In this document: piece after piece, positions 40,230 to 48,833 of the stretch
Layout: every line of letters begins with the position of its first letter
Numbering within the stretch: the stretch's first letter is position 1
Source of the DNA: Nocardioides sp. R-C-SC26
GTDB lineage: Bacteria > Actinomycetota > Actinomycetes > Propionibacteriales > Nocardioidaceae
Assembly: GCF_021246465.1 (NCBI RefSeq)
Contig: NZ_JAHRHK010000015.1
Span: forward strand, 25,133-89,132
Length of the DNA: 64,000 bases
Reading direction: 5' to 3'
Made by a program: the position numbers and the translations under genes
The notes under the pieces: model-generated
Databases searched by the model: none
Told to the model about the DNA's origin: nothing
What the model saw: only the letters and a program-made list of their open reading frames with translations

Positions 40230-40268
40230 ATGTTCGAGTCCATCCTCGGCACCGGTGGTGCCCGATGA
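40230..40268 (+). other. Possible 12-codon leader ORF overlapping the hydrolase start
   Basis: A strong AGGAGG lies 7 bases before an ATG that encodes MFESILGTGGAR and stops at TGA overlapping the hydrolase ATG (ATGA). The hydrolase has no ribosome site of its own. It may be a translational coupler or the remnant of a longer gene. Confidence 0.4.
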
Positions 40269-41026
40269 CGCGTGCTGACATCACGTTCGGCTCCGGCGAC
40301 ACCTTCTGCGCCGGATGGCACTACACGCCCGATGGCGCCGATGCCGATGACCTGCGGCCGATCGTCGTCATGGCTCATGGACTCGGCGGGGTGAAGGAGG
40401 AGCGTCTCGACGCCTTCGCCGAGCGCTTCACCGCGGCCGGTTACGCCTGCCTGGTGTTCGACTACCGCAACTTCGGCGCGAGTGGCGGTCGCCCGCGTCA
40501 GGTCCTCGACATCCAGAGCCAGCTGGCCGATTGGCGGGCTGCGGTGTCCTACGCCCGCTCACTGCGTGGCGCGGACCCCGATCGCGTCGTCGTCTGGGGG
40601 ACCTCCTTCGGCGGAGGGCACGTGATCGTCACCGCGGCGGACGATCATCGCGTCGTCGCCGCGATCTCCCAGTGCCCTTTCACCGACGGGCTCGCGTCCG
40701 CCCTGGCCACCGACACCCTCCCCTCGATCCGCGTCACCGGTCTGGCGATCCGCGACGCCGTCGCAGCTCGCCGTGGCCGCGCACCGGTGATGATCCCGAC
40801 CTCCGGACCGCCTGGCTCGGCGACCCTCATGAACGCGCCGGACTGCGAGAGCGGCATCGCCGCGCTGAAGCCGGCGGGTACATCGGGCCGAACCGAGGTC
40901 GCGGCTCCCGCGGCGAGAACCACGTCGACGCGGCGCCCGGCACCTCGACGTCGTCGACGCGCTGCACGATGGACTCCTCGCACGGCGACGTTAGGATGCC
41001 GTCTGGATCGGCTCGATGGTCGCTAA
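40265..41026 (+). pseudogene. Alpha/beta hydrolase, C-terminally truncated
   Basis: Residues 1-218 look like a normal alpha/beta hydrolase of the X-Pro-peptidase-like type: VVMAHGLGG oxyanion region, DYRNFGAS and nucleophile Ser114 in VVWGTSFGGGH. Family members run to about 290-300 residues and carry the catalytic Asp and His in the last 80. Here similarity stops near base 40919 (after EVAAPAAR), and the frame continues as an Arg-rich stretch with no His motif, ending at 41026 inside the higA gene on the other strand. I conclude that the 3' part was lost, probably when higBA arrived. The product is unlikely to be active. Confidence 0.7.
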
Positions 41027-41296
41027 CTGCTCCGCCAGAGCGCGACGCTCGATCCGCAGTTCGTAGTGCGACTGCAGGTTCATCCAGAACTCGGCTGATG
41101 TCCCGAAGTACGTGCCGAGGCGGACTGCCGTGTCGGCCGTGATGCCCCGCTTGCCGTGGACGATCTCGTTGATGCGGCGGGGCGGCACGCCGATCGCCAC
41201 TGCCAGTCGATGCTGCGTGATGCCGAACTCGGCGATGAAGTCATCCAGGAGGACCTCGCCAGGATGGATCGGATCGATCCGATTCGTCGTGCTCAT
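40991..41296 (-). CDS. higA: HigA-type antitoxin, XRE family
   Basis: This 101-residue protein begins with the family signature IHPGEVLLDDFIAEFGIT and has a helix-turn-helix (about 22-60, with RINEIVHGKRGITADTAVRL). It should neutralise the HigB toxin encoded just upstream and repress the operon. ATG 41296 follows GAAGGGG at good spacing, 10 bases after the toxin stop. Base composition is lower in GC than the neighbours (about 60 per cent by hand count of one 60-base line, against about 72 in parE), which suggests transfer. Confidence 0.9.
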   Translation of the reverse strand: MSTTNRIDPIHPGEVLLDDFIAEFGITQHRLAVAIGVPPRRINEIVHGKRGITADTAVRLGTYFGTSAEFWMNLQSHYELRIERRALAEQLATIEPIQTAS

Positions 41297-41306
41297 CTCA
41301 GCCCCT

Positions 41307-41588
41307 TCAGTGGTAGTCGACCAGTTCGACGGCACTTACACCACCATCGCTCCACTGGAAGCAGAGACGCCACTGATCGTTGACCCGAATACTGTGCTGC
41401 CCGCGACGATCACCCCTGAGCTGCTCCAACCTGTTTCCCGGCGGCACCCGCAGATCCTCGATCGTCGTCGCCGCGTGAAGAAGCTCGAGCTTGCGCAGGG
41501 CGACCCGCTGCAACATCCGGTCGACGCCTTTGACGTACTCCTCGTTCCAGATTCGCTCGGTCCGCTTGTCCGCGAACGACCTGATCAC
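41307..41588 (-). CDS. higB: HigB-type toxin (RelE superfamily)
   Basis: This 93-residue protein has the HigB pattern: IRSFADKRTERIW at the start, KLELLHAATTIEDLRVPPGNRLEQLRGDRRGQHSIRV split over the middle and WRLCFQW near the end. HigB toxins cleave mRNA on the ribosome. The toxin gene precedes the antitoxin gene, which is the higBA order. It starts at GTG 41588 with no ribosome site but six bases after a TATGCT box, so it is probably translated from a leaderless mRNA. Confidence 0.9.
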   Translation of the reverse strand: MIRSFADKRTERIWNEEYVKGVDRMLQRVALRKLELLHAATTIEDLRVPPGNRLEQLRGDRRGQHSIRVNDQWRLCFQWSDGGVSAVELVDYH

Positions 41589-41594
41589 ACCAGA

Positions 41595-41630
41595 AGCATA
41601 ACGCGCAACGTTATGAACGCAACTCGTTAT
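41595..41630 (-). promoter_or_regulatory. higBA promoter with ATAACG/CGTTAT operator
   Basis: On the minus strand TTGCGT, 16 bases, TATGCT (41600-41595) forms a plausible promoter. ATAACG (41598-41603) and CGTTAT (41609-41614) form an inverted repeat overlapping the -10 box, and CGTTAT recurs at 41625-41630. This suits autorepression by HigA. Confidence 0.55.
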
Positions 41631-41632
41631 CC

Positions 41633-43696
41633 TCAGGCGTCCAGGGCCTCGACGTCGACGTCGTAGGCGCCCTGCACGATGAACTCCTTGCGCGGCGCGA
41701 CCTCCGAGCCCATCAAGAGCTCGAAGACCTGCGAGGCAGCGTCGGCGTCGTCGACGGTGAGGCGGCGCAGGGTGCGGTGGCGCGGGTCCATCGTGGTCTC
41801 GGCCAGCTGGTCGGCGTCCATCTCGCCCAGACCCTTGTAGCGCTGCACCGGGTCCTTCCAGCGGACGTTCTTCTTCTTCAGCTCCGCCAGCTTCCGCTGC
41901 AGCTCGTCGTCGGAGTAGGTGTAGACGTACTTGTCCTGGCCCTTGCGCGGGTTGGAGATCTCGATGCGGTGCAGCGGTGGAACGGCGGAGTAGACACGTC
42001 CCTCGCGGATCAGGTCCGGCATGTACTTGAAGAAGAGCGTTGCGAGCAGGCAGCGGATGTGGGCGCCATCGGAGTCGGCGTCGGCCATGAAGATGATCCG
42101 GCCGTAGCGGGTCGCGTCGAGGTCGAACGTGCGCCCCGAACCCGCGCCGACGACCTGGATGATCGAGGCGCACTCCAGGTTCTTGAGCATGTCGCCGACC
42201 GAGGCCTTCTGGACGTTCAGGATCTTGCCGCGGATCGGCAGCAGCGCTTGGAACTCGGAGTTGCGAGCGAGCTTCGCGGTGCCGAGCGCGGAGTCGCCCT
42301 CGACGATGAAGAGCTCGGTGCGCTCGTTGTCGGCGCTGCGGCAGTCGGCCAGCTTGGAGGGCAGCGAGGAGGACTCCAACGCGTTCTTGCGACGCTGCGT
42401 CTCCTTGTGCTGCCGTGCGGCGATGCGGGTCTTGGACGCTCCCAGCACCTTCTCCATCAGCAACCGCGCCTGCGCCTTCTCCGCACGCTTGGTGGAGGTG
42501 AGGAACGCGGTCAGCTGGGAGACGACGATCTTGCGGACCTCCGCGCGCACCGCCGGGGTGCCGAGGATCTCCTTGGTCTGACCCTCGAACTGCGGCTCTG
42601 CCAGCCGCACCGTCACGACGCCGGTCAGACCCTCGAGGATGTCCTCCTTGACCACGTCGGCGTCGTTGACCTTGAGCACCTTGGCGCCGCGCATCGCGTC
42701 GTTGAACGGCTTGACGAGGGCGGCCTCGAAACCCGCGATGTGGGTGCCGCCCTTCGGCGTGGCGATCACGTTCACGAAGGAGCGCAGCTCGGTCTCGTAG
42801 CCGGTCCCCCAGCGCACGGCGATGTCCACGCCGAGCACGCGGTCGACGTCCTGGGGGGTCATGTGGCCCTGGGCATCGAGCATCGGGACCGTCTCGGTGA
42901 ACGAGCCCTCCCCCTGGATGCGCAGGATCTCGGTGACGGCCTCGTCACGGGCGAGGAACTCGGTGAACTCCGCGATCCCCCCGTCGTGGCGGAACTTCTC
43001 CTCGGTCGGCGTCTCGCCCCGCAGGTCGCGGATGACGAGCTCGAGACCCGGCACGATGAAGGAGGTCTGGCGGGCGCGGCCGACCAGGCCCTCGATCTCG
43101 AACCGCGCGTCCTTGGTGAAGATACGGCGGTCGGGCCAGAACCGGATACGTGTGCCCGAGCGCCCCTTGGCCACCCGGCCACCCTTGCGGGTGAGACCCG
43201 AGGTCTCGGTGAAGCCGGCGTCGGGACCCTCGCCGTCGAAGATGCCGGCCGCACCGTGGCGGAAGCTGAGACCCTGGCTGGCCGGTGAGCGGTCGACGTC
43301 GATGTCCATGCGGGCCGACAACGCGTTCACCACCGAGAGGCCGACGCCGTGCAGTCCGCCGGTGGCGACGTAGGACCCGCCACCGAACTTGCCGCCCGCG
43401 TGCAGCTTGGTCGCGACGACCTCCACGCCGGGCAGGCCGGTCTTGGGCTCCTTGTCGGTCGGGATGCCGCGGCCGTCGTCGTAGACCTCGGCCGACCCGT
43501 CGGGGTGCAGCGTGACCTCCACACGGTGCGCAGCGCCTGCCAGCGCCTCGTCGACACCGTTGTCGATGATCTCCCACAAGCAGTGCATGAGGCCGCGGGT
43601 GTCGGTCGAGCCGATGTACATACCGGGCCGCTTGCGGACGGCCTCGAGCCCCTCGAGGACGAGGAGATGCGCTGCGTTGTAGGTGTTGTCGGCGAT
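41633..43696 (-). CDS. parE: DNA topoisomerase IV subunit B (ATPase), apparent ATC start
   Basis: This 687-residue GHKL ATPase subunit partners with ParC. It shows WEIIDNGVDEAL (ATP site), GLHGVGLSVVNALS, the TOPRIM segments IVEGDSALGTAK and MADADSDGAHI, and ends just left of the higBA promoter. The family N-terminus (NTYNAAHLLVLEGLEAVRKR) is encoded upstream of the first ATG (43621), yet no ATG, GTG, TTG or CTG exists in frame before an in-frame TAG at 43739-43741. AGGAG (43708-43704) lies seven bases before an ATC at 43696, which I take as the start. A sequencing frameshift is the alternative. Confidence 0.85.
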   Translation of the reverse strand: MADNTYNAAHLLVLEGLEAVRKRPGMYIGSTDTRGLMHCLWEIIDNGVDEALAGAAHRVEVTLHPDGSAEVYDDGRGIPTDKEPKTGLPGVEVVATKLHAGGKFGGGSYVATGGLHGVGLSVVNALSARMDIDVDRSPASQGLSFRHGAAGIFDGEGPDAGFTETSGLTRKGGRVAKGRSGTRIRFWPDRRIFTKDARFEIEGLVGRARQTSFIVPGLELVIRDLRGETPTEEKFRHDGGIAEFTEFLARDEAVTEILRIQGEGSFTETVPMLDAQGHMTPQDVDRVLGVDIAVRWGTGYETELRSFVNVIATPKGGTHIAGFEAALVKPFNDAMRGAKVLKVNDADVVKEDILEGLTGVVTVRLAEPQFEGQTKEILGTPAVRAEVRKIVVSQLTAFLTSTKRAEKAQARLLMEKVLGASKTRIAARQHKETQRRKNALESSSLPSKLADCRSADNERTELFIVEGDSALGTAKLARNSEFQALLPIRGKILNVQKASVGDMLKNLECASIIQVVGAGSGRTFDLDATRYGRIIFMADADSDGAHIRCLLATLFFKYMPDLIREGRVYSAVPPLHRIEISNPRKGQDKYVYTYSDDELQRKLAELKKKNVRWKDPVQRYKGLGEMDADQLAETTMDPRHRTLRRLTVDDADAASQVFELLMGSEVAPRKEFIVQGAYDVDVEALDA

Positions 43697-43903
43697 CGGA
43701 GGACTCCTGGACGTACGGATGGGAGAGCACCGTCGAATCTACCGGCGACACGCCGGGCTCCCGTGCCGCCACGCCTGCCGACCGCACGTCACGATGAACG
43801 GGATGTACTCGACGTCGCGTACGTCACGCTCGGAGCATGGGAAATGCCTGATCGGGGAACACCTCTCGTGATTGGATCAAGTGAGGAGCCCCACCTGCCG
43901 AAG

Positions 43904-43929
43904 GGAATGTTGTTCCCGCTGGCTACGTT
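43904..43929 (+). promoter_or_regulatory. SigR/SigH-type promoter
   Basis: GGAAT (43904-43908), exactly 18 bases, then GTT (43927-43929) matches the consensus of the thiol-oxidative-stress sigma factors SigR and SigH. Transcription would start near 43936, about 30 bases before the zinc-ribbon gene. Confidence 0.5.
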
Positions 43930-43966
43930 GATCACGGCACCGACTGAGGAGAGAAGAGGCCGAAAA

Positions 43967-44179
43967 GTGACGACTGCGACTGCACCCAGCACCCCACTGA
44001 CCGCTGAGGACCGCTGTGACCGCTGCGGTGCCCAGGCCTACCTCCGCGTCGCCCTCCAGAGCGGAGGCGAGCTCCTGTTCTGCGCTCACCACGCGCGCGA
44101 GCACGGCGACGCCCTCAAGGAGATCGCCGTGACGGTCGTGGACGAGACGCACAAGCTCGCGCCCTCGCACGGCGCCTGA
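43967..44179 (+). CDS. Small zinc-ribbon protein (DUF7455-like)
   Basis: This 70-residue protein has CDRCG at about residues 17-21 and CAHH at about 39-42, a likely zinc site, and matches from memory a short actinobacterial family called DUF7455 that is often next to parE and sigma-factor genes. The function is unknown. GTG 43967 follows a GAGGAG/AGAGG purine stretch; the frame is open far upstream but reads as shadow. It has its own SigR-type promoter and a strong terminator, so it is a single-gene unit. Confidence 0.82.
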   Translation: MTTATAPSTPLTAEDRCDRCGAQAYLRVALQSGGELLFCAHHAREHGDALKEIAVTVVDETHKLAPSHGA

Positions 44180-44199
44180 CACAGGCTTACCCGCACCAC

Positions 44200-44240
44200 C
44201 GTTCTCGGGGTTCCGGCCGCTGGCCGGGGCCCCGAGAACG
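44200..44240 (+). terminator. Strong terminator after the zinc-ribbon gene
   Basis: The 19-base stem (44200-44218 with 44222-44240, two T-G pairs, 3-base loop) is followed by CATTTACGG. It begins 21 bases after the stop codon and is the most stable hairpin seen in the window. Confidence 0.85.
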
Positions 44241-44325
44241 CATTTACGGCTCGATTTCGGCCGCGAGCCGGGCCGACCTGTGGATCCGGCTGCGCGAACT
44301 CCGCTCACCTGTCATGCTTGTTCAG

Positions 44326-44370
44326 CCAGGTCGTGCCGATGGTCTGCCCCCCAGCCATCGGACGACCTGG
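44326..44370 (-). terminator. Hairpin after the CNNM transporter gene
   Basis: CCAGGTCGT-g-CCGATGG (44326-44342) pairs with CCATCGG-ACGACCTGG (44355-44370) over 16 pairs with one bulged G and a 12-base loop. It starts 18 bases beyond the stop at 44389 on the minus strand. Confidence 0.65.
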
Positions 44371-44388
44371 TCTGGGTTGTGCGGCGCG

Positions 44389-45720
44389 TCAGGCCACCGG
44401 CGGAGCCGCCTCCTCGGCCAGCACCTCGGGTGCCGCCTCGGCGATGACCTCCACGCGCGTGAGGCGCCGCCCCTCGACCGCGACCACCCGGAGCACCGCG
44501 CCGTCGACGGCGATCTCCTCGCCCTCCTCCGCGACGTGCCCCAGGCGGGCCAGGATGTAGCCCGCGACGGTCTCGTAGCCGCCGTCGGGCAGCACGATCC
44601 CGGTCTCGTCGGCGAAGTCCTCGATGGTCAGACCGGCCGACACCACGACGGCCCCACCGACAGCAGCAGCCGCGCCGGTGTACCCAGCCTCCGGCTCGAC
44701 GTCGTACTCGTCGCGGATGTCGCCGACGATCTCCTCCACCAGGTCTTCGAGGGTGACGATGCCGTCGGTGCCCCCGAACTCGTCGACCACGATGGCCAGA
44801 TGTGCACCGGCTTGGCGCAGGCCGACGATGCTGGGCAGCACGCGGTTGGTTCCCGGCAGGTGGACCACCGCACGTTGGACGTCCGCGACGGTGCGACCCG
44901 GCGTCGGATCGCCGACGAGGTCACGGACGTGCACGAACCCCGTCACGTCGTCGAAGTTCGCACCGGTGACGGGGTAGCGGGAGTAGGGCTGCGACGTCAC
45001 CCAGCCGATCGCCTCCTCCAGCGGCATCGCCCCGTCGATGAACGTGACGTCACCTCGGGGCCGCATCACTTCCTTGAGGCTGCCGCGGGTCGCGGCGAAG
45101 ACGTCGCTGAGGATCTGGCGTTCGTCATCGGTGAGGCTCTCGTTGCTGGTGACGAACTCACGCAGCTCCTCCTTGCTGACCTCCTCCGATGTCGCATCGG
45201 GGTCTCCGCCCAGCAGACGAACCACGGTGTTGGTCGAGAGCGAGAGCAACCAGATCACCGGCCGCATGACGGTCGCGAAGCGGTCGAGCACCGGGCCGGT
45301 GAGCATCGAGACGCTCGCCGCACGCTGGAGCGCGAGGCGCTTGGGCACCAGTTCGCCGAACACCAGCGACAGGTAGGCGATCAGCAGGGTCATCACGATC
45401 AGCGCGGCCGTGTCGGCGGCGTCGTCCCCCAGACCGAGGTCGACCAGGTACGGCGCGACGTCGGGCGCCAGCGTCGAGCCGCCGTAGGCGGCGGAGAGGA
45501 ACCCGGCGACCGTGACACCGATCTGCACCGCGGAGAGGAAGCGGTTGGGGTCGCGCGCGATCTGCGCGACACGCTGCCCGCGGGAGCCACGGAGAGCGAG
45601 CTGGCTCACCTGGGTGTCACGCAGCGACACCAGGGCGAGCTCGGTCGCGGCGAACACACCGCCGACCAGGACGAACACCAGGACCAGACCGAGATTGACG
45701 AAGGTCTGTGCATCGATCAT
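44389..45720 (-). CDS. CNNM/CorC-HlyC family transporter (hemolysin-like)
   Basis: This 443-residue membrane protein has an N-terminal DUF21/CNNM domain (four hydrophobic segments in about 1-155), a pair of CBS domains (about 205-330) and a C-terminal CorC_HlyC domain (about 345-425). The family exports magnesium or cobalt; the hemolysin label is historical. ATG 45720 follows GGGAGGAGG at 10 bases. A short ORF overlaps the start by four bases upstream. It is a single gene with its own terminator. Confidence 0.9.
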   Translation of the reverse strand: MIDAQTFVNLGLVLVFVLVGGVFAATELALVSLRDTQVSQLALRGSRGQRVAQIARDPNRFLSAVQIGVTVAGFLSAAYGGSTLAPDVAPYLVDLGLGDDAADTAALIVMTLLIAYLSLVFGELVPKRLALQRAASVSMLTGPVLDRFATVMRPVIWLLSLSTNTVVRLLGGDPDATSEEVSKEELREFVTSNESLTDDERQILSDVFAATRGSLKEVMRPRGDVTFIDGAMPLEEAIGWVTSQPYSRYPVTGANFDDVTGFVHVRDLVGDPTPGRTVADVQRAVVHLPGTNRVLPSIVGLRQAGAHLAIVVDEFGGTDGIVTLEDLVEEIVGDIRDEYDVEPEAGYTGAAAAVGGAVVVSAGLTIEDFADETGIVLPDGGYETVAGYILARLGHVAEEGEEIAVDGAVLRVVAVEGRRLTRVEVIAEAAPEVLAEEAAPPVA

Positions 45721-45779
45721 GCCCGCTCACCTCCTCCCAGCGGAGCAGATGAGCGGATCAGACTTCGACTCTCGTCCAT
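45717..45779 (-). other. Possible leaderless 20-codon upstream ORF of the CNNM gene
   Basis: TAGGAT (45792-45787), seven bases, then an ATG that opens a frame of 20 codons (MDESRSLIRSSAPLGGGERA) ending in TGA that overlaps the CNNM ATG (ATGA). The CNNM ribosome site lies inside this ORF. It may couple or attenuate translation. Confidence 0.4.
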
Positions 45780-45904
45780 GCGGGCGATCCTAGGGTCAGG
45801 CCGGTCGACGGCGCCTTTCACCCTTCGGTGTGGCGTGACCGCCGCACGTGCCGGGAAGACGACGTCTACTCGGGACTCGTTCCCCGTCCGGAAAGGCTCC
45901 GCCG

Positions 45905-46048
45905 ATGAACACCGCGCCCTTCAACGTCAACGCCGACGTCCTCCCACTCGACGGCCGCACCGAGGACATTCGCCAGCGGCTCGCCGCCGGCTACAGCCTC
46001 GACGACGTGCTCGGTCCCCGGGATGCGCAGAGCCCCTCCGTCGCGTGA
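45905..46048 (+). CDS. Small hypothetical protein
   Basis: This 47-residue ORF (MNTAPFNVNADVLPLDGRTE at the start) has a GGAAAGG ribosome-like stretch ahead of the ATG, GC-rich third positions and a convergent terminator whose loop contains its stop codon. I know no family. It is soluble, without membrane segments; the second half (IRQRLAAGYSLDDVLG) looks like a short helix pair. It stands between CNNM and sigA, transcribed towards sigA. Confidence 0.5.
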   Translation: MNTAPFNVNADVLPLDGRTEDIRQRLAAGYSLDDVLGPRDAQSPSVA

Positions 46049-46060
46049 CGAAGGGGCTCT
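46029..46060. terminator. Bidirectional terminator between small ORF and sigA
   Basis: AGAGCCCCTCCGTC and GACGAAGGGGCTCT pair over 14 positions with one mismatch and a GCGT loop. It lies 17 bases after the sigA stop and contains the stop codon of the small plus-strand ORF. Confidence 0.75.
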
Positions 46061-46076
46061 CCTGGGTGGGTCGATC

Positions 46077-47540
<1,464 letters not shown>

Positions 47541-47706
47541 GAACACCTCTCGTGGAACTGTTGCTGGCAGCAGGTCGGCGGCGATCTTCGACGTTGTGGG
47601 CGCGACAAAGCCCGGTGTCGTCAAGAGCCGTCGATCATTCTGCCACGGGGTGCGGCACGGACCGTGATCGACCCGACCTTCACACCGGGCGCCCCGGCAG
47701 CGGACC

Positions 47707-48276
47707 TTAGGACGCCGACTTCTTCGCCGCGGCCTTCTTCTCCTTCTTGAAGTCGCGCACCTTCTGCAGCGAGTGCTGGTCGACGACGTCGGCCACGGAC
47801 CGATAGCCCTCCAGGGCGTAGTCGCCGCTGAATCGCTCCCACCCTTCGGGCCGGACGTCGAGTTGCTTGGCGACCAGCGCCGCGAAGATCTTCGCCTTCT
47901 GCGCACCGAAACCGGGCAGCGCCTGGATGCGCTTGCCGAGATCCTTGCCGTCGGCCGCCTCGGTCCAGATCCGTTCGGCATGGCCGTCGTACTCCTCGAC
48001 GACGATGCGAGCGAGCTCCTGCAACCGCGCCGCCATGGACCCGGGGAAACGGTGGATCGCAGGCGGGGTGGAGCACAGCTCGACGAACGCCTCCGGATCG
48101 GCCTCGGCGATGCCGCGCGGCTCGAACGCACCCAATCGTTCGGCCACCTTCGCGGGCCCGCGGAACGCGTGCTCCATCGGGTACTGCTGGTCGAGCATCA
48201 TCCCGGCGAGCAGCGCGAAGGGGTTGTCGCTGAGCAACTGGTCGGCCTGGTCGTCGCCGGTGATGTGGATCGTCAT
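47707..48276 (-). CDS. HhH-GPD-type base-excision DNA repair protein
   Basis: This 189-residue protein belongs to an actinobacterial HhH-GPD family of putative DNA glycosylases. The helix-hairpin-helix is [15 protein letters not shown] (about 118-132), and an Asp (FSGDYAL) lies about 20 residues later, as expected for the catalytic Asp. The C-terminus is Lys/Ala-rich and may bind DNA. No FeS cysteine loop is present. It lies upstream of sigA on the same strand with 166 bases between; the substrate lesion is unknown. Confidence 0.88.
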   Translation of the reverse strand: MTIHITGDDQADQLLSDNPFALLAGMMLDQQYPMEHAFRGPAKVAERLGAFEPRGIAEADPEAFVELCSTPPAIHRFPGSMAARLQELARIVVEEYDGHAERIWTEAADGKDLGKRIQALPGFGAQKAKIFAALVAKQLDVRPEGWERFSGDYALEGYRSVADVVDQHSLQKVRDFKKEKKAAAKKSAS

Positions 48277-48359
48277 GGCGACATCTTGCTGGATACGCGT
48301 CCTCGCGGTCCTGTGGACGACGTCGGGCGGCGCGGCTCGGATCGGGGCACGCTGCGGAG

Positions 48360-48812
48360 GTGATCACCGAACCGACCGACGGGGCCCTGGCCGAGGTCCT
48401 GCGCCACGCCGTCCGTCAGCACACGATGAACCTGCGTGGTCGCGCAGCCGAGCCGACGCTCCACGCAGGGGTTCCTGGCGGACGACAGGTCGCGTTCGCG
48501 GTGACGGCGGCCCTGCGTCGGACCGAGTCCGACCACGCACTCCTGGTCGACGTCGTGGAGGCCCTGGTGCGGAGCCTCGGCGGACACGAACCGAACACGA
48601 TCGTGTGGCTGACCCGTCGCGGGCAGGACGAGGAGGTGGGCGACCTGCGCTGGGCGGCCGCGGTCCGGACCGCCGCGACCGAGCTCGAACGACCACTCCC
48701 GTTCGTGGTGGTCACCAGGGTCGGGTGGCGCGATCCCCTCACCGGGGTCGGACGTCGATGGGCGCGGGTGCGGGCGAGCGTCAGGCCACCGCCCTCCCCG
48801 ACGCCTCGGTAG
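48360..48812 (+). CDS. Hypothetical protein
   Basis: This 150-residue ORF starts at GTG 48360, directly on a GGAGG with no room for a spacer, so the real start may be later (ATG 48427). Codon third positions are strongly G/C across the frame, which supports coding. The pattern is alpha/beta (a long N-terminal helix, then ALLVDVVEALVRSL and IVWLTRR). I recognise no domain or motif. It is divergent from the HhH-GPD gene and convergent with the glutamate-cysteine-ligase-like gene. Confidence 0.6.
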   Translation: MITEPTDGALAEVLRHAVRQHTMNLRGRAAEPTLHAGVPGGRQVAFAVTAALRRTESDHALLVDVVEALVRSLGGHEPNTIVWLTRRGQDEEVGDLRWAAAVRTAATELERPLPFVVVTRVGWRDPLTGVGRRWARVRASVRPPPSPTPR

Positions 48813-48833
48813 TGCACCGTGCCCGGGCCAGGC

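Noticed and set aside
45851..45878. GGGAA...GTT as a third SigR-type promoter before the small ORF
   Set aside because: The spacing is 20-21 bases and the -35 is GGAAG, outside the 18-19 expected.
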